The notes beneath the pieces were generated by a model, which ran no database searches, had not been told where the DNA came from, and worked only from the letters and a program-made list of their open reading frames with translations. This document shows, piece after piece, positions 26,494-33,683 of a stretch of 64,000 nt of DNA. This DNA is from Pseudomonas sp. B20(2017) (lineage in GTDB: Bacteria > Pseudomonadota > Gammaproteobacteria > Pseudomonadales > Pseudomonadaceae), in assembly GCF_002113125.1 (NCBI RefSeq), contig NZ_NEJP01000015.1:124001-188000 (forward strand). Reading direction: 5' to 3'. Position numbers and translations under genes: made by a program. How positions within the stretch are numbered: position 1 is the first letter of the stretch; every line of letters starts with the position of its first letter.

Positions 26494-27438
26494 ATGAAAC
26501 GACTGATCAGCAGCTGTGTTCTCGCACTCAGCGGTACCGCGTTTTTAAGCGCCAGTGTCATGGCGGCCGATTCCGCATCGTGTAAGAACGTGCGCATGGG
26601 CGTGGTGAACTGGACCGACGTGATCGCCACCAGTGCCATGGCCCAGGTTCTGCTCGACGGCCTCGGCTACAGCACCAAACAGACCAGCGCCTCTCAGCAA
26701 ATCGTCTTCGCCGGCATCCGCGACCAGCGTCTGGATCTGTTCCTCGGCTACTGGAACCCGCTGATGACCCAGACCATCACCCCGTTCGTCGACGCCAATC
26801 AGGTCAAGGTGCTTGAAGCGCCAAGCCTCAAGGATGCCCGCGCCACCCTCGCCGTGCCGACCTATCTGGCGGACAAGGGTCTGAAAACCTTCGCCGACAT
26901 CGCCAAGTTCGAGAAAGAACTGGGCGGCAAGATCTACGGCATCGAGCCAGGCTCGGGCGCCAACACCCAGATCAAGGCGATGATCGCCAAGAACCAGTTC
27001 GGCCTCGGCAAGTTCCAGCTGGTGGAATCGAGCGAGGCCGGCATGCTCGCCGCCGTCGATCGCGCCGTGCGCCGCAAGGAAGCCGTGGTGTTCTTCGGCT
27101 GGGCGCCACACCCGATGAACGTCAACGTGCAGATGACCTATCTGACCGGCAGCGATGACGCCCTCGGCCCGAACGAAGGCATGGCCACCGTGTGGACCGT
27201 CACCGCGCCGAAATACGCCGAACAATGCCCGAACGTCAGCCGCCTGCTGAGCAACCTGACGTTCACCGCCGAAGACGAGAGCCGGATGATGCAGCCGTTG
27301 CTCGATCACAAGGACGCTTTCGAATCGGCCAAACAATGGCTCAAGGATCACCCGCAGGACAAACAGCGCTGGCTCGAAGGCGTCACCACTTTCGATGGCA
27401 AACCGGCGGCTGAAAACCTCCAGCTCACCAGCAAATAA
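26494..27438 (+). CDS. caiX: Carnitine-binding periplasmic protein
   Basis: Substrate-binding protein of the betaine/choline type (314 residues) that would deliver carnitine to the CbcWV core transporter encoded at 36511-38531. Signal peptide MKRLISSCVLALSGTAFLSA ends near SVMA-AD. Ligand-cage aromatic motifs are visible as VNWTDV, LGYWNP and FFGWAPHPMN, as in OpuAC/ProX-like proteins. There is no permease or ATPase beside it, matching the P. aeruginosa scheme where three binding proteins share CbcWV. It resembles CbcX (35497) throughout. An 11-bp-stem hairpin follows 20 bp after the stop. Confidence 0.92.
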   Translation: MKRLISSCVLALSGTAFLSASVMAADSASCKNVRMGVVNWTDVIATSAMAQVLLDGLGYSTKQTSASQQIVFAGIRDQRLDLFLGYWNPLMTQTITPFVDANQVKVLEAPSLKDARATLAVPTYLADKGLKTFADIAKFEKELGGKIYGIEPGSGANTQIKAMIAKNQFGLGKFQLVESSEAGMLAAVDRAVRRKEAVVFFGWAPHPMNVNVQMTYLTGSDDALGPNEGMATVWTVTAPKYAEQCPNVSRLLSNLTFTAEDESRMMQPLLDHKDAFESAKQWLKDHPQDKQRWLEGVTTFDGKPAAENLQLTSK

Positions 27439-27457
27439 ACCGCAACGAACGAACCAC

Positions 27458-27482
27458 TTCGCAGCCCGCCACGGGCTGCGAA
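27458..27482 (+). terminator. Strong stem-loop between caiX and cdhC
   Basis: Perfect stem TTCGCAGCCCG / CGGGCTGCGAA (11 bp) with a three-base loop and no T-run. Probably a partial terminator or 3' stabiliser letting caiX be made in excess over downstream enzymes. Confidence 0.7.
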
Positions 27483-27513
27483 CAGACCCATCACGCCTGA
27501 AGGAAAACGCACC

Positions 27514-28401
27514 ATGAACCACGACGTCATCATCACCTGCGCACTCACCGGTGCTGGCGACACGACCGCCAAGAGCCCTCACGTGCCGGTCACTCCTAAA
27601 CAGATCGCCGATGCCGCAGTAGAAGCGGCCAAGGCCGGCGCCACGGTCGTGCATTGCCACGTTCGTGACCCGCAGACCGGCAAGTTCAGCCGCGACGTGG
27701 CGCTGTACCGCGAAGTCATGGAGCGCATCCGCGAAGCCGACGTCGACATCATCGTCAACCTCACCGCCGGCATGGGCGGCGACCTGGAAATCGGCCCGGG
27801 TGAGAACCCGATGGAGTTTGGTCCCAACACCGATCTGGTCGGCCCGCTGACCCGTCTGGCCCACGTCGAAGAACTGCTGCCGGAAATCTGCACCCTGGAT
27901 TGCGGCACCCTGAACTTCGGCGACGGCGACACCATTTACGTGTCCACCCCGGCTCAACTGCGCGCCGGCGCCAAGCGCATCACCGAGCTGGGCGTGAAGG
28001 CAGAGCTTGAGATTTTCGACACCGGCCACCTGTGGTTCGCCAAACAGATGATCAAGGAAGGCCTGCTCGACAACCCCCTGTTCCAGCTGTGCCTGGGCAT
28101 CCCGTGGGGCGCACCGGCCGACACCACCACCATGAAAGCCATGGTCGACAACCTGCCGGCCGACGCGGTGTGGGCGGGTTTCGGCATCGGCCGGATGCAA
28201 ATGCCGATGGCTGCGCAAGCGGTACTGCTCGGCGGCAACGTGCGGGTCGGCCTGGAAGACAACCTCTGGCTGGACAAAGGCGTGCTGGCGACCAACGGCC
28301 AACTGGTCGAGCGCGCCACCGAGATCCTCAGCCGCCTCGGCGCCCGGGTGCTGACCCCGGCAGAAGGTCGCAAGAAGATGGGCCTGACCCAGCGCGGCTG
28401 A
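27514..28401 (+). CDS. cdhC: 3-Dehydrocarnitine:acetyl-CoA cleavage enzyme (BKACE family)
   Basis: Zinc-dependent beta-keto acid cleavage enzyme of 295 residues that converts 3-dehydrocarnitine and acetyl-CoA into betainyl-CoA and acetoacetate. BKACE motifs are present: ITCALTGAG at the N-terminus, VVHCHVRDPQTG with the two zinc histidines, and the later GIPWGAPADTTTM and AGFGIGRMQMPMAAQAVLLGGNVRVGLEDN. The start at 27514 follows AGGAAA. Second gene of the carnitine operon, upstream of cdhA, as in P. aeruginosa. Confidence 0.93.
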   Translation: MNHDVIITCALTGAGDTTAKSPHVPVTPKQIADAAVEAAKAGATVVHCHVRDPQTGKFSRDVALYREVMERIREADVDIIVNLTAGMGGDLEIGPGENPMEFGPNTDLVGPLTRLAHVEELLPEICTLDCGTLNFGDGDTIYVSTPAQLRAGAKRITELGVKAELEIFDTGHLWFAKQMIKEGLLDNPLFQLCLGIPWGAPADTTTMKAMVDNLPADAVWAGFGIGRMQMPMAAQAVLLGGNVRVGLEDNLWLDKGVLATNGQLVERATEILSRLGARVLTPAEGRKKMGLTQRG

Positions 28402-28416
28402 CGGCCACACATCAAA

Positions 28417-28514
28417 CCCTGTGGGAGCGAGCCTGCTCGCGAAGAGGCCGGTACATCCGAAGCATCTTCATCAGCAGTGCCGCCGCATTCGCGAGCAAGC
28501 TCGCTCCCACGGGG
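28417..28514. repeat. REP palindrome pair between cdhC and cdhA
   Basis: Opposed copies fill most of the 141-bp gap inside the carnitine operon, leaving AGGAA and a short spacer before the cdhA ATG. Confidence 0.9.
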
Positions 28515-28542
28515 AATCACCGAATTTTCCTAGGAAATCACC

Positions 28543-29508
28543 ATGAGCTTTATCACCGAAATCAAAACCTTCGCAGCACTGGGCAGCGGCGTCATCGGCA
28601 GCGGCTGGGTCGCCCGCGCCCTCGCCCATGGCCTCGACGTGGTGGCCTGGGACCCGGCGCCGGGTGCCGAAGCGGCGCTGCGCAAACGCGTGGCCAACGC
28701 CTGGGGCGCGCTGGAGAAAAACGGTCTGGCGCCGGGCGCATCGCAGGATCGCCTGCGCTTTGTCGCGACCATTGAAGAGTGCGTGCGCGATGCGGATTTC
28801 ATCCAGGAAAGCGCCCCGGAACGCCTCGAACTGAAACTGGAGCTACACAGTAAAATCAGCGCGGCGGCCAAGCCGAATGCGTTGATCGGTTCCAGCACCT
28901 CGGGCCTGTTGCCGAGCGAGTTCTACGAGAGTTCGACCCACCCGGAACGCTGCGTGGTCGGTCACCCGTTCAACCCGGTTTACCTGCTGCCGCTGGTGGA
29001 AGTGGTCGGCGGCAAGAACACCGCGCCGCAAGCGGTTCAAGCGGCGATGAAAGTCTACGAATCCCTCGGCATGCGCCCGCTGCATGTGCGCAAGGAAGTG
29101 CCGGGCTTCATCGCCGATCGCCTGCTCGAAGCGCTGTGGCGCGAGGCGCTGCACCTGGTCAACGACGGAGTGGCGACTACCGGTGAAATCGACGACGCGA
29201 TCCGCTTTGGCGCTGGCCTGCGCTGGTCGTTCATGGGCACGTTCCTGACTTACACCCTGGCCGGGGGCGATGCCGGCATGCGTCACTTCATGTCGCAGTT
29301 CGGCCCGGCGTTGCAGTTGCCGTGGACGTACCTGCCGGCACCGGAACTGACGGACAAACTGATCGACGATGTGGTGGATGGCACCAGCGATCAACTGGGT
29401 CGGCACAGTATTTCGGCGCTGGAGCGCTATCGTGATGATTGCTTGCTGGCGGTGCTTGAGGCGGTGAAGACCACCAAAGAGAAGCACGGGATGAGTTTCA
29501 GCGAGTAA
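28543..29508 (+). CDS. cdhA: L-carnitine 3-dehydrogenase
   Basis: NAD-dependent dehydrogenase of 321 residues oxidising L-carnitine to 3-dehydrocarnitine. It is a 3-hydroxyacyl-CoA dehydrogenase-type fold: GSGVIGSGW nucleotide motif at residues 14-22, the ESAPERLELK segment, the catalytic-region SSTSGLLPSEF and GHPFNPVYLLPLVEVV, and VPGFIADRLLEALWREALHLV in the dimerising C-terminal domain. Some homologues are fused to a thioesterase; here the two are separate, with cdhB 128 bp downstream. AGGAA precedes the ATG. Confidence 0.94.
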   Translation: MSFITEIKTFAALGSGVIGSGWVARALAHGLDVVAWDPAPGAEAALRKRVANAWGALEKNGLAPGASQDRLRFVATIEECVRDADFIQESAPERLELKLELHSKISAAAKPNALIGSSTSGLLPSEFYESSTHPERCVVGHPFNPVYLLPLVEVVGGKNTAPQAVQAAMKVYESLGMRPLHVRKEVPGFIADRLLEALWREALHLVNDGVATTGEIDDAIRFGAGLRWSFMGTFLTYTLAGGDAGMRHFMSQFGPALQLPWTYLPAPELTDKLIDDVVDGTSDQLGRHSISALERYRDDCLLAVLEAVKTTKEKHGMSFSE

Positions 29509-29530
29509 TCCTTGCGCCAGCAATTCCGGC

Positions 29531-29599
29531 CTCTTCGCGAGCAAGCTCGCTCCCACAGGGGACTGCATTCAACTGTGGGAGCGAGCTTGCTCGCGAAGA
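29531..29599. repeat. REP palindrome pair between cdhA and cdhB
   Basis: A compact pair with only 19 bases between the two opposed palindromes, in the gap within the carnitine operon. Confidence 0.9.
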
Positions 29600-29636
29600 C
29601 GGCAACCCAGACAACATCAATGTCGGAACAGATACC

Positions 29637-30113
29637 ATGCCCACCCTCACCACCTACCAAACCAGAATCATCCCCGACTGGGTCGACTACAACGGCCACC
29701 TGCGCGACGCCTTCTATCTGCTGATTTTCAGCTACGCCACCGACGCCCTGATGGATCGCCTCGGCATGGACAGCAGCAACCGCGAAGCCAGCGGCCACTC
29801 GCTGTTCACCCTCGAACTGCACCTCAACTACCTGCACGAAGTGAAACTCGACGCCGAAGTCGAAGTGCGCACGCAGATCATCGGCCACGACCAGAAACGC
29901 CTGCACCTCTATCACAGCCTGCATCTGGCCGGCGGTGACAAGGAACTGGCCGGTAACGAACAGATGCTGTTGCACGTCGACCTCGCCGGGCCGCGCTCCG
30001 CGCCGTTTACCCCGGACACCCTGAGCCGTCTGCAAGCCATCGTCGCCGAGCAGGCCGACTTGCCCGCGCCTGCTTACATCGGCCGGGTCATCGCCCTGCC
30101 CCCAGCCCGGTAA
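29637..30113 (+). CDS. cdhB: Betainyl-CoA thioesterase
   Basis: Hot-dog fold thioesterase of 158 residues, expected to hydrolyse betainyl-CoA (the CdhC product) to glycine betaine and CoA, so joining carnitine breakdown to the GbcAB route. The fold signature is IIPDWVDYNGHLRDAFYLLIFSYATD, with Asp in the catalytic position typical of 4HBT-type enzymes. The rest matches the C-terminal domain of fused CdhA-thioesterases. A CGGAAC element lies upstream of the ATG. Confidence 0.9.
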   Translation: MPTLTTYQTRIIPDWVDYNGHLRDAFYLLIFSYATDALMDRLGMDSSNREASGHSLFTLELHLNYLHEVKLDAEVEVRTQIIGHDQKRLHLYHSLHLAGGDKELAGNEQMLLHVDLAGPRSAPFTPDTLSRLQAIVAEQADLPAPAYIGRVIALPPAR

Positions 30114-30137
30114 ATTCATCCATCGCAAGGAGCCGTC

Positions 30138-31301
30138 ATGCACACCGCCGCCGCAGTTGCCGATTTCCGTACTTATCCGTTGATCAGCGCGCTGAACGGC
30201 GTGCAGAACCTGGCGGATCGCGTCCTGATTGAATGGGCCGACGGGCGTGTCAGCCCGTTTCACCATGTGTGGTTGCGGGACAACTGCCCGTGTCCGCACT
30301 GCGTCTACAGCGTCACCCGCGAGCAGGTGTTCGAGATCGTCGATGCGGCGCAGGATCTGTCGCCCTCCGCCGCGCATATCGACACCGATGGCTGCCTGCG
30401 CATCGACTGGCAGGACGGCCACCTCAGCCGCTTCGATGCAGGCTGGTTGCGGGCCCACGCCTACGATGACGAATCCCGCTCCGAACGTCTCGCTGCCAAG
30501 CCGAAACCCTTTTTGTGGCGCAGCGATTTGCAGTTGCCAGTGTTCGACTATTCAGCCCTGATGAACGACAACGCCGCACTGCTGCAATGGTTGCTGGCGG
30601 TACGCGATATCGGCCTGACCCAGGTGCGCGGCGTACCCACCGAGCCCGGCTCGCTGAAGCTGATCGCCCAGCGAATTTCGTTCATCCGCGAGAGCAACTT
30701 CGGCGTGCTGTTCAACGTGCAATCCAAGGCCGACGCCGACAGCAATGCCTACACCGCTTTCAACCTGCCGTTGCACACGGACCTGCCGACCCGCGAGCTG
30801 CAACCCGGGCTGCAATTTCTGCATTGCCTGGTGAACGACGCCGAGGGTGGCGAAAGCATTTTCGTCGACGGTTTTGCGATTGCCGAAGCCTTGCGTCAGG
30901 AAGACCCCGCGTCATTCCAGGCGCTGTGCGAGATCCCGGTGGAGTTTCGCAACAAGGATCGCCACAGCGACTATCGCTGCCTGGCGCCGGTCATCGCCCT
31001 GGATGCGTTGGGCCGTGTCGCGGAAATCCGCATGGCCAACTTTCTGCGCGGGGCGTTCGACACGTCCGTGGAACAGATGCCGCGGCTGTATCGCGCTTAC
31101 CGGCGCTTCATCGCCATGACGCGCGAGCCACGTTTCCGGGTCATGCAGCGACTCAATCCGGGCGAGCTTTGGTGCTTCGACAACCGCCGCACCCTGCACG
31201 CGCGCAACGCGTTCGACCCGGCCACCGGGGCCCGGCATTTTCAGGGCTGCTACATCGACCGAGACGAGTTGCTGTCGCGGATTCTGGTGTTGCAGCGCTA
31301 G
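30138..31301 (+). CDS. gbbH: gamma-Butyrobetaine 2-oxoglutarate dioxygenase
   Basis: Fe(II)/2-oxoglutarate hydroxylase of 387 residues turning gamma-butyrobetaine into L-carnitine, the entry substrate of the cdh genes just upstream. An N-terminal zinc-binding domain is recognised by WLRDNCPCPHC. The TauD-like catalytic domain has the iron motif LHTDLP (His-x-Asp) and a distal histidine in RRTLHARNAF, with the 2OG arginine in the following GARHFQGCYIDRDEL. The length fits bacterial BBH (about 383). It starts 24 bp after cdhB. The family also includes trimethyllysine hydroxylases, but the context favours butyrobetaine. Confidence 0.9.
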   Translation: MHTAAAVADFRTYPLISALNGVQNLADRVLIEWADGRVSPFHHVWLRDNCPCPHCVYSVTREQVFEIVDAAQDLSPSAAHIDTDGCLRIDWQDGHLSRFDAGWLRAHAYDDESRSERLAAKPKPFLWRSDLQLPVFDYSALMNDNAALLQWLLAVRDIGLTQVRGVPTEPGSLKLIAQRISFIRESNFGVLFNVQSKADADSNAYTAFNLPLHTDLPTRELQPGLQFLHCLVNDAEGGESIFVDGFAIAEALRQEDPASFQALCEIPVEFRNKDRHSDYRCLAPVIALDALGRVAEIRMANFLRGAFDTSVEQMPRLYRAYRRFIAMTREPRFRVMQRLNPGELWCFDNRRTLHARNAFDPATGARHFQGCYIDRDELLSRILVLQR

Positions 31302-31317
31302 ACCGCGTCAGCCTTAT

Positions 31318-31398
31318 TCGCGAGCAAGCCCGCTCCCACATTTCTCCGCGTTCCCCTGAATGAACGCGGTCACCTGTGGGAGCGGGCTTGCTCCGGGC
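31318..31398. repeat. REP palindrome pair, right copy degenerate
   Basis: The left copy is standard. The right copy decays after GTGGGAGCGGGCTTGCTCC into an unrelated GGGCGGCG stretch. Located 17 bp after the gbbH stop codon. Confidence 0.75.
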
Positions 31399-31453
31399 GG
31401 CGTTCCGACGAAAGCGTCAGATCCAGCAACACACCTCTCCCGGATTCGCAGGC

Positions 31454-31491
31454 AAAAAAAGCCCCGATACAAGCCGTGACAGGATCGGGGC
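31454..31491 (-). terminator. Rho-independent terminator, minus strand
   Basis: Stem GCCCCGAT / ATCGGGGC (8 bp, 15-base loop) followed on the minus strand by seven T. No minus-strand protein gene ends here, which points to an untranslated transcript. Confidence 0.8.
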
Positions 31492-31702
31492 GAGGGTACT
31501 GTTGAGGAGCTGCCGTGGCGAGGGTGACCAAACCTTCGTGAAGCGAGCTGAGGCCAGTGTGCCCACTCCCCTGGCCGGCAAGTTAGCCGAAAACGACCTG
31601 TTCATAGCCGTCGCGGCCACTGCGACAAATCGCCCTTGCCGTGCCTCGGCATGCCTACCAGAATCGAGCCACGACCTCCGTTGCCAAAGAAGGATTCGCG
31701 TC

Positions 31703-31963
31703 ATGATGTATGCCGATTTGATCGATCAGGAAGACCTGTTGGGCCAGCTCAAGTCGTTGGGATTCGAAGTACCGTCGGGCTCCACTGCCCAGCAGGCCTG
31801 CGAATGCGCGGTGCGGGGTCTGGATGATGTGCGGGCCAACACGCTGCGCACCATGGTCAAGCAGATGTACACCAGCAGCGCGAGTATTCAGCCGATCGTG
31901 CGCGAAGCCATCGACAAGCAGTTGCTGCCGGCACTGGCTCAGTATCAGCAAACCCGCGCCTGA
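31703..31963 (+). CDS. Small conserved hypothetical protein
   Basis: An 86-residue protein starting MMYADLIDQEDLLGQLKSLG; AAGGA lies seven bases before the first ATG. It is acidic at the N-terminus and predicted mostly helical, with a pair of cysteines (ACECAV) and a C-terminal stretch resembling a short helical bundle. No signal or membrane segment. It lies between gbbH and the convergent gbdR and ends just before a bidirectional terminator. I do not recognise the family. Codon use is like its neighbours, so it is probably a real gene. Confidence 0.7.
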   Translation: MMYADLIDQEDLLGQLKSLGFEVPSGSTAQQACECAVRGLDDVRANTLRTMVKQMYTSSASIQPIVREAIDKQLLPALAQYQQTRA

Positions 31964-31975
31964 TACCTGACAAAA

Positions 31976-32034
31976 AAAGATCGCAGCCTGCGACAGTGCC
32001 TTTCCTGAAGGCGCTGTCGCAGGCTGCGATCTTT
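31976..32034. terminator. Bidirectional terminator / perfect inverted repeat
   Basis: A 21-bp perfect stem (31976-31996 with 32014-32034) extends further with a wobble pair, bounded by an A-run on the left and T-rich sequence on the right. It serves the convergent small gene and gbdR. The core GATCGCAGCCTGCGACAG belongs to a repeat type not used elsewhere in this window. Confidence 0.85.
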
Positions 32035-32038
32035 CGTT

Positions 32039-33142
32039 TTAGAGGCGCACGCTGGCGAAAGTCGACTCGTTGCGCGCCTGACTGAGTGCCGACATCGGCC
32101 CGGACAGCGGCGACATTACGATGGCTTGCGGCAGCGGCATCATCGCCACCTGTTGGGTGGTGTTGGAGCCGACGCGCTCGTCGCGCGGCGGAATGCCAAA
32201 GTATTCGCGGTAGCACTTGGAGAAGTGCGGCGTCGACACGAACCCGCAGACCGACGCCACTTCGATGATCGACATCGGCGTCTGCTTCAGCAGTTGCCGC
32301 GCACGGATCAGGCGCAGCTTGAGGTAGTAGCGCGACGGCGAGCAGTGCAGGTATTTCTGGAACAGGCGCTCGAGCTGGCGACGGGAGACGGAGACGTATA
32401 CCGCCAGTTCGTCGAGATCGATCGGCTCTTCGAGGTTGGCCTCCATCAGCGCGACGATTTCCTGCAGTTTCGGCTGGTTGGTACCGAGCATGTGCTTGAG
32501 CGGCACGCGCTGGTGATCCTGCTCGTTGCGGATGCGTTCGTAGACGAACATCTCGGAGATCGCGGCGGACAGTTCACGGCCGTGATCGCGGCTGATCAGG
32601 TGCAGCATCATGTCCAGTGGTGCGGTGCCGCCGGAGCTGGTGAAACGGTTACGGTCGAGGGTGAACAGACGGGTGCTCATCGCGACGCGCGGGAAAGCTT
32701 CCTGCATCGCCGCCAGACATTCCCAGTGCACGCTGCAATCGAAGCCGTCGAGCAGGCCGGCGCAGGCCAGTGCCCAGCTGCCGGTGCACACGGCACCGAG
32801 GCGGCGAGACTGACGCGCCTGGCTTTGCAGCCACGAGACGTGTTCACGGGTAACGGTGCGTTGAATGCCGATCCCGCCGCACACGATGATGGTGTCGAGG
32901 GCCGGGGCTTTGTGCATGGAGGCGTCGGGGGTGATCTGCAGACCGTCACTGGCCCAGACCTGGCCGCCATCAACGGTGAGGGTGGTCCAGCGATACAACT
33001 CGCGACCGGACAACTGGTTGGCCATGCGCAGGGGTTCGACTGCGGAAGCCAGGGAAATCAGCGTGAAATTGTCCAGCAGCAGAAAGCCGATGGATTGAGG
33101 CGCACGGTTCTGGGGTTGAGCCCCGGAGTTGAACGACGTCAT
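32039..33142 (-). CDS. gbdR: Choline/betaine catabolism activator GbdR (AraC family)
   Basis: GATase1-like AraC regulator of 367 residues, the activator of gbc, dgc, sox, sda and cbc genes in response to glycine betaine and dimethylglycine. Sensor domain: IGFLLLDNFTLISLASAVEPLRMANQL and VCTGSWALACAGLLDG. DNA-binding domain: residues about 215-320, with VSVSRRQLERLFQKYL and VASVCGFVSTPHFSKCYREYF. A C-terminal tail of about 45 residues follows the HTH. The start at 33142 lies behind GGAGATACCGCG. Its location between the small gene and sdaB, near cbcXWV, is that of P. aeruginosa gbdR; cdhR is the paralogue. Confidence 0.95.
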   Translation of the reverse strand: MTSFNSGAQPQNRAPQSIGFLLLDNFTLISLASAVEPLRMANQLSGRELYRWTTLTVDGGQVWASDGLQITPDASMHKAPALDTIIVCGGIGIQRTVTREHVSWLQSQARQSRRLGAVCTGSWALACAGLLDGFDCSVHWECLAAMQEAFPRVAMSTRLFTLDRNRFTSSGGTAPLDMMLHLISRDHGRELSAAISEMFVYERIRNEQDHQRVPLKHMLGTNQPKLQEIVALMEANLEEPIDLDELAVYVSVSRRQLERLFQKYLHCSPSRYYLKLRLIRARQLLKQTPMSIIEVASVCGFVSTPHFSKCYREYFGIPPRDERVGSNTTQQVAMMPLPQAIVMSPLSGPMSALSQARNESTFASVRL

Positions 33143-33508
33143 CGCGGTATCTCCTCACACAAAGCGGGTGATGGCCTCAGGCGGAGGCTCTTGTTATTGC
33201 CATCGTTCTCTTGCGTGAGACGGGCTTTGTTATGACAGAGCAATTGCCATGCCTAAATTTGAATGGCTGTTCAATAACTCCTGAAAACGACGTCGCGACG
33301 CGTCTATACAAGCGCTCGGACAAAGGGTAATTCGAAGTGCCATCAGCGGCCGCGAATGCCCTGCTCTGCAGCGTGTGAGCAAATCGGTAGCACTTGTGGG
33401 TACTGGCCTGCGCACGATTGTCCTACAGTGTCACCACAGGCACAGGTGACGGACGGTAGCGCCTGTGAATCAGACGCTGGAGGTGGGAAAGACTCTTATC
33501 TGATAGCG

Positions 33509-33532
33509 ACGCGCCAAAAGGTGGCGCGTTTT
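33509..33532 (+). terminator. Terminator-like hairpin, plus strand
   Basis: Stem ACGCGCC / GGCGCGT (7 bp) with loop AAAAGGT, then TTTT. No plus-strand gene precedes it. Confidence 0.55.
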
Positions 33533-33575
33533 GATTCCGGTGTGCACTTAACGCGCAGTTTTGACTGGTCTGACG

Positions 33576-33660
33576 CCTTCGCGAGCAAGCCCGCTCCCAC
33601 ATTCAATCGCATTCCGGCAGAGGAACCCTGGTCAAATGTGGGAGCCGGCTTGCTCGCGAA
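33576..33660. repeat. REP palindrome pair
   Basis: Opposed copies ending 23 bp before the sdaB stop codon; the right copy has an irregular GAGCCGGCTTG core. Confidence 0.88.
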
Positions 33661-33683
33661 TGCCACACCTCGGGTTTACTGAC

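Larger units (their letters stand above)
31302..31702. other. 401-bp region without a clear protein gene
   Basis: Contains the REP pair after gbbH at its left and an intrinsic terminator pointing left at 31454-31491. The stretch 31500-31700 has no supported reading frame and is a candidate minus-strand small RNA gene. The AAGGA ribosome site of the following small gene is at its right end. Confidence 0.6.
33143..33683. other. 541-bp gap upstream of gbdR
   Basis: No supported protein gene. It should contain the gbdR promoter at its left. A plus-strand terminator-like hairpin lies at 33509-33532 and a REP pair at 33576-33660. The 33230-33500 stretch shows no clear coding character. Confidence 0.6.

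Noticed and set aside
31417..31704. 95-codon minus-strand protein in the 31.3-31.7 kb gap
   Set aside because: No family resemblance and it runs through the terminator stem-loop; a non-coding transcript is the better reading.
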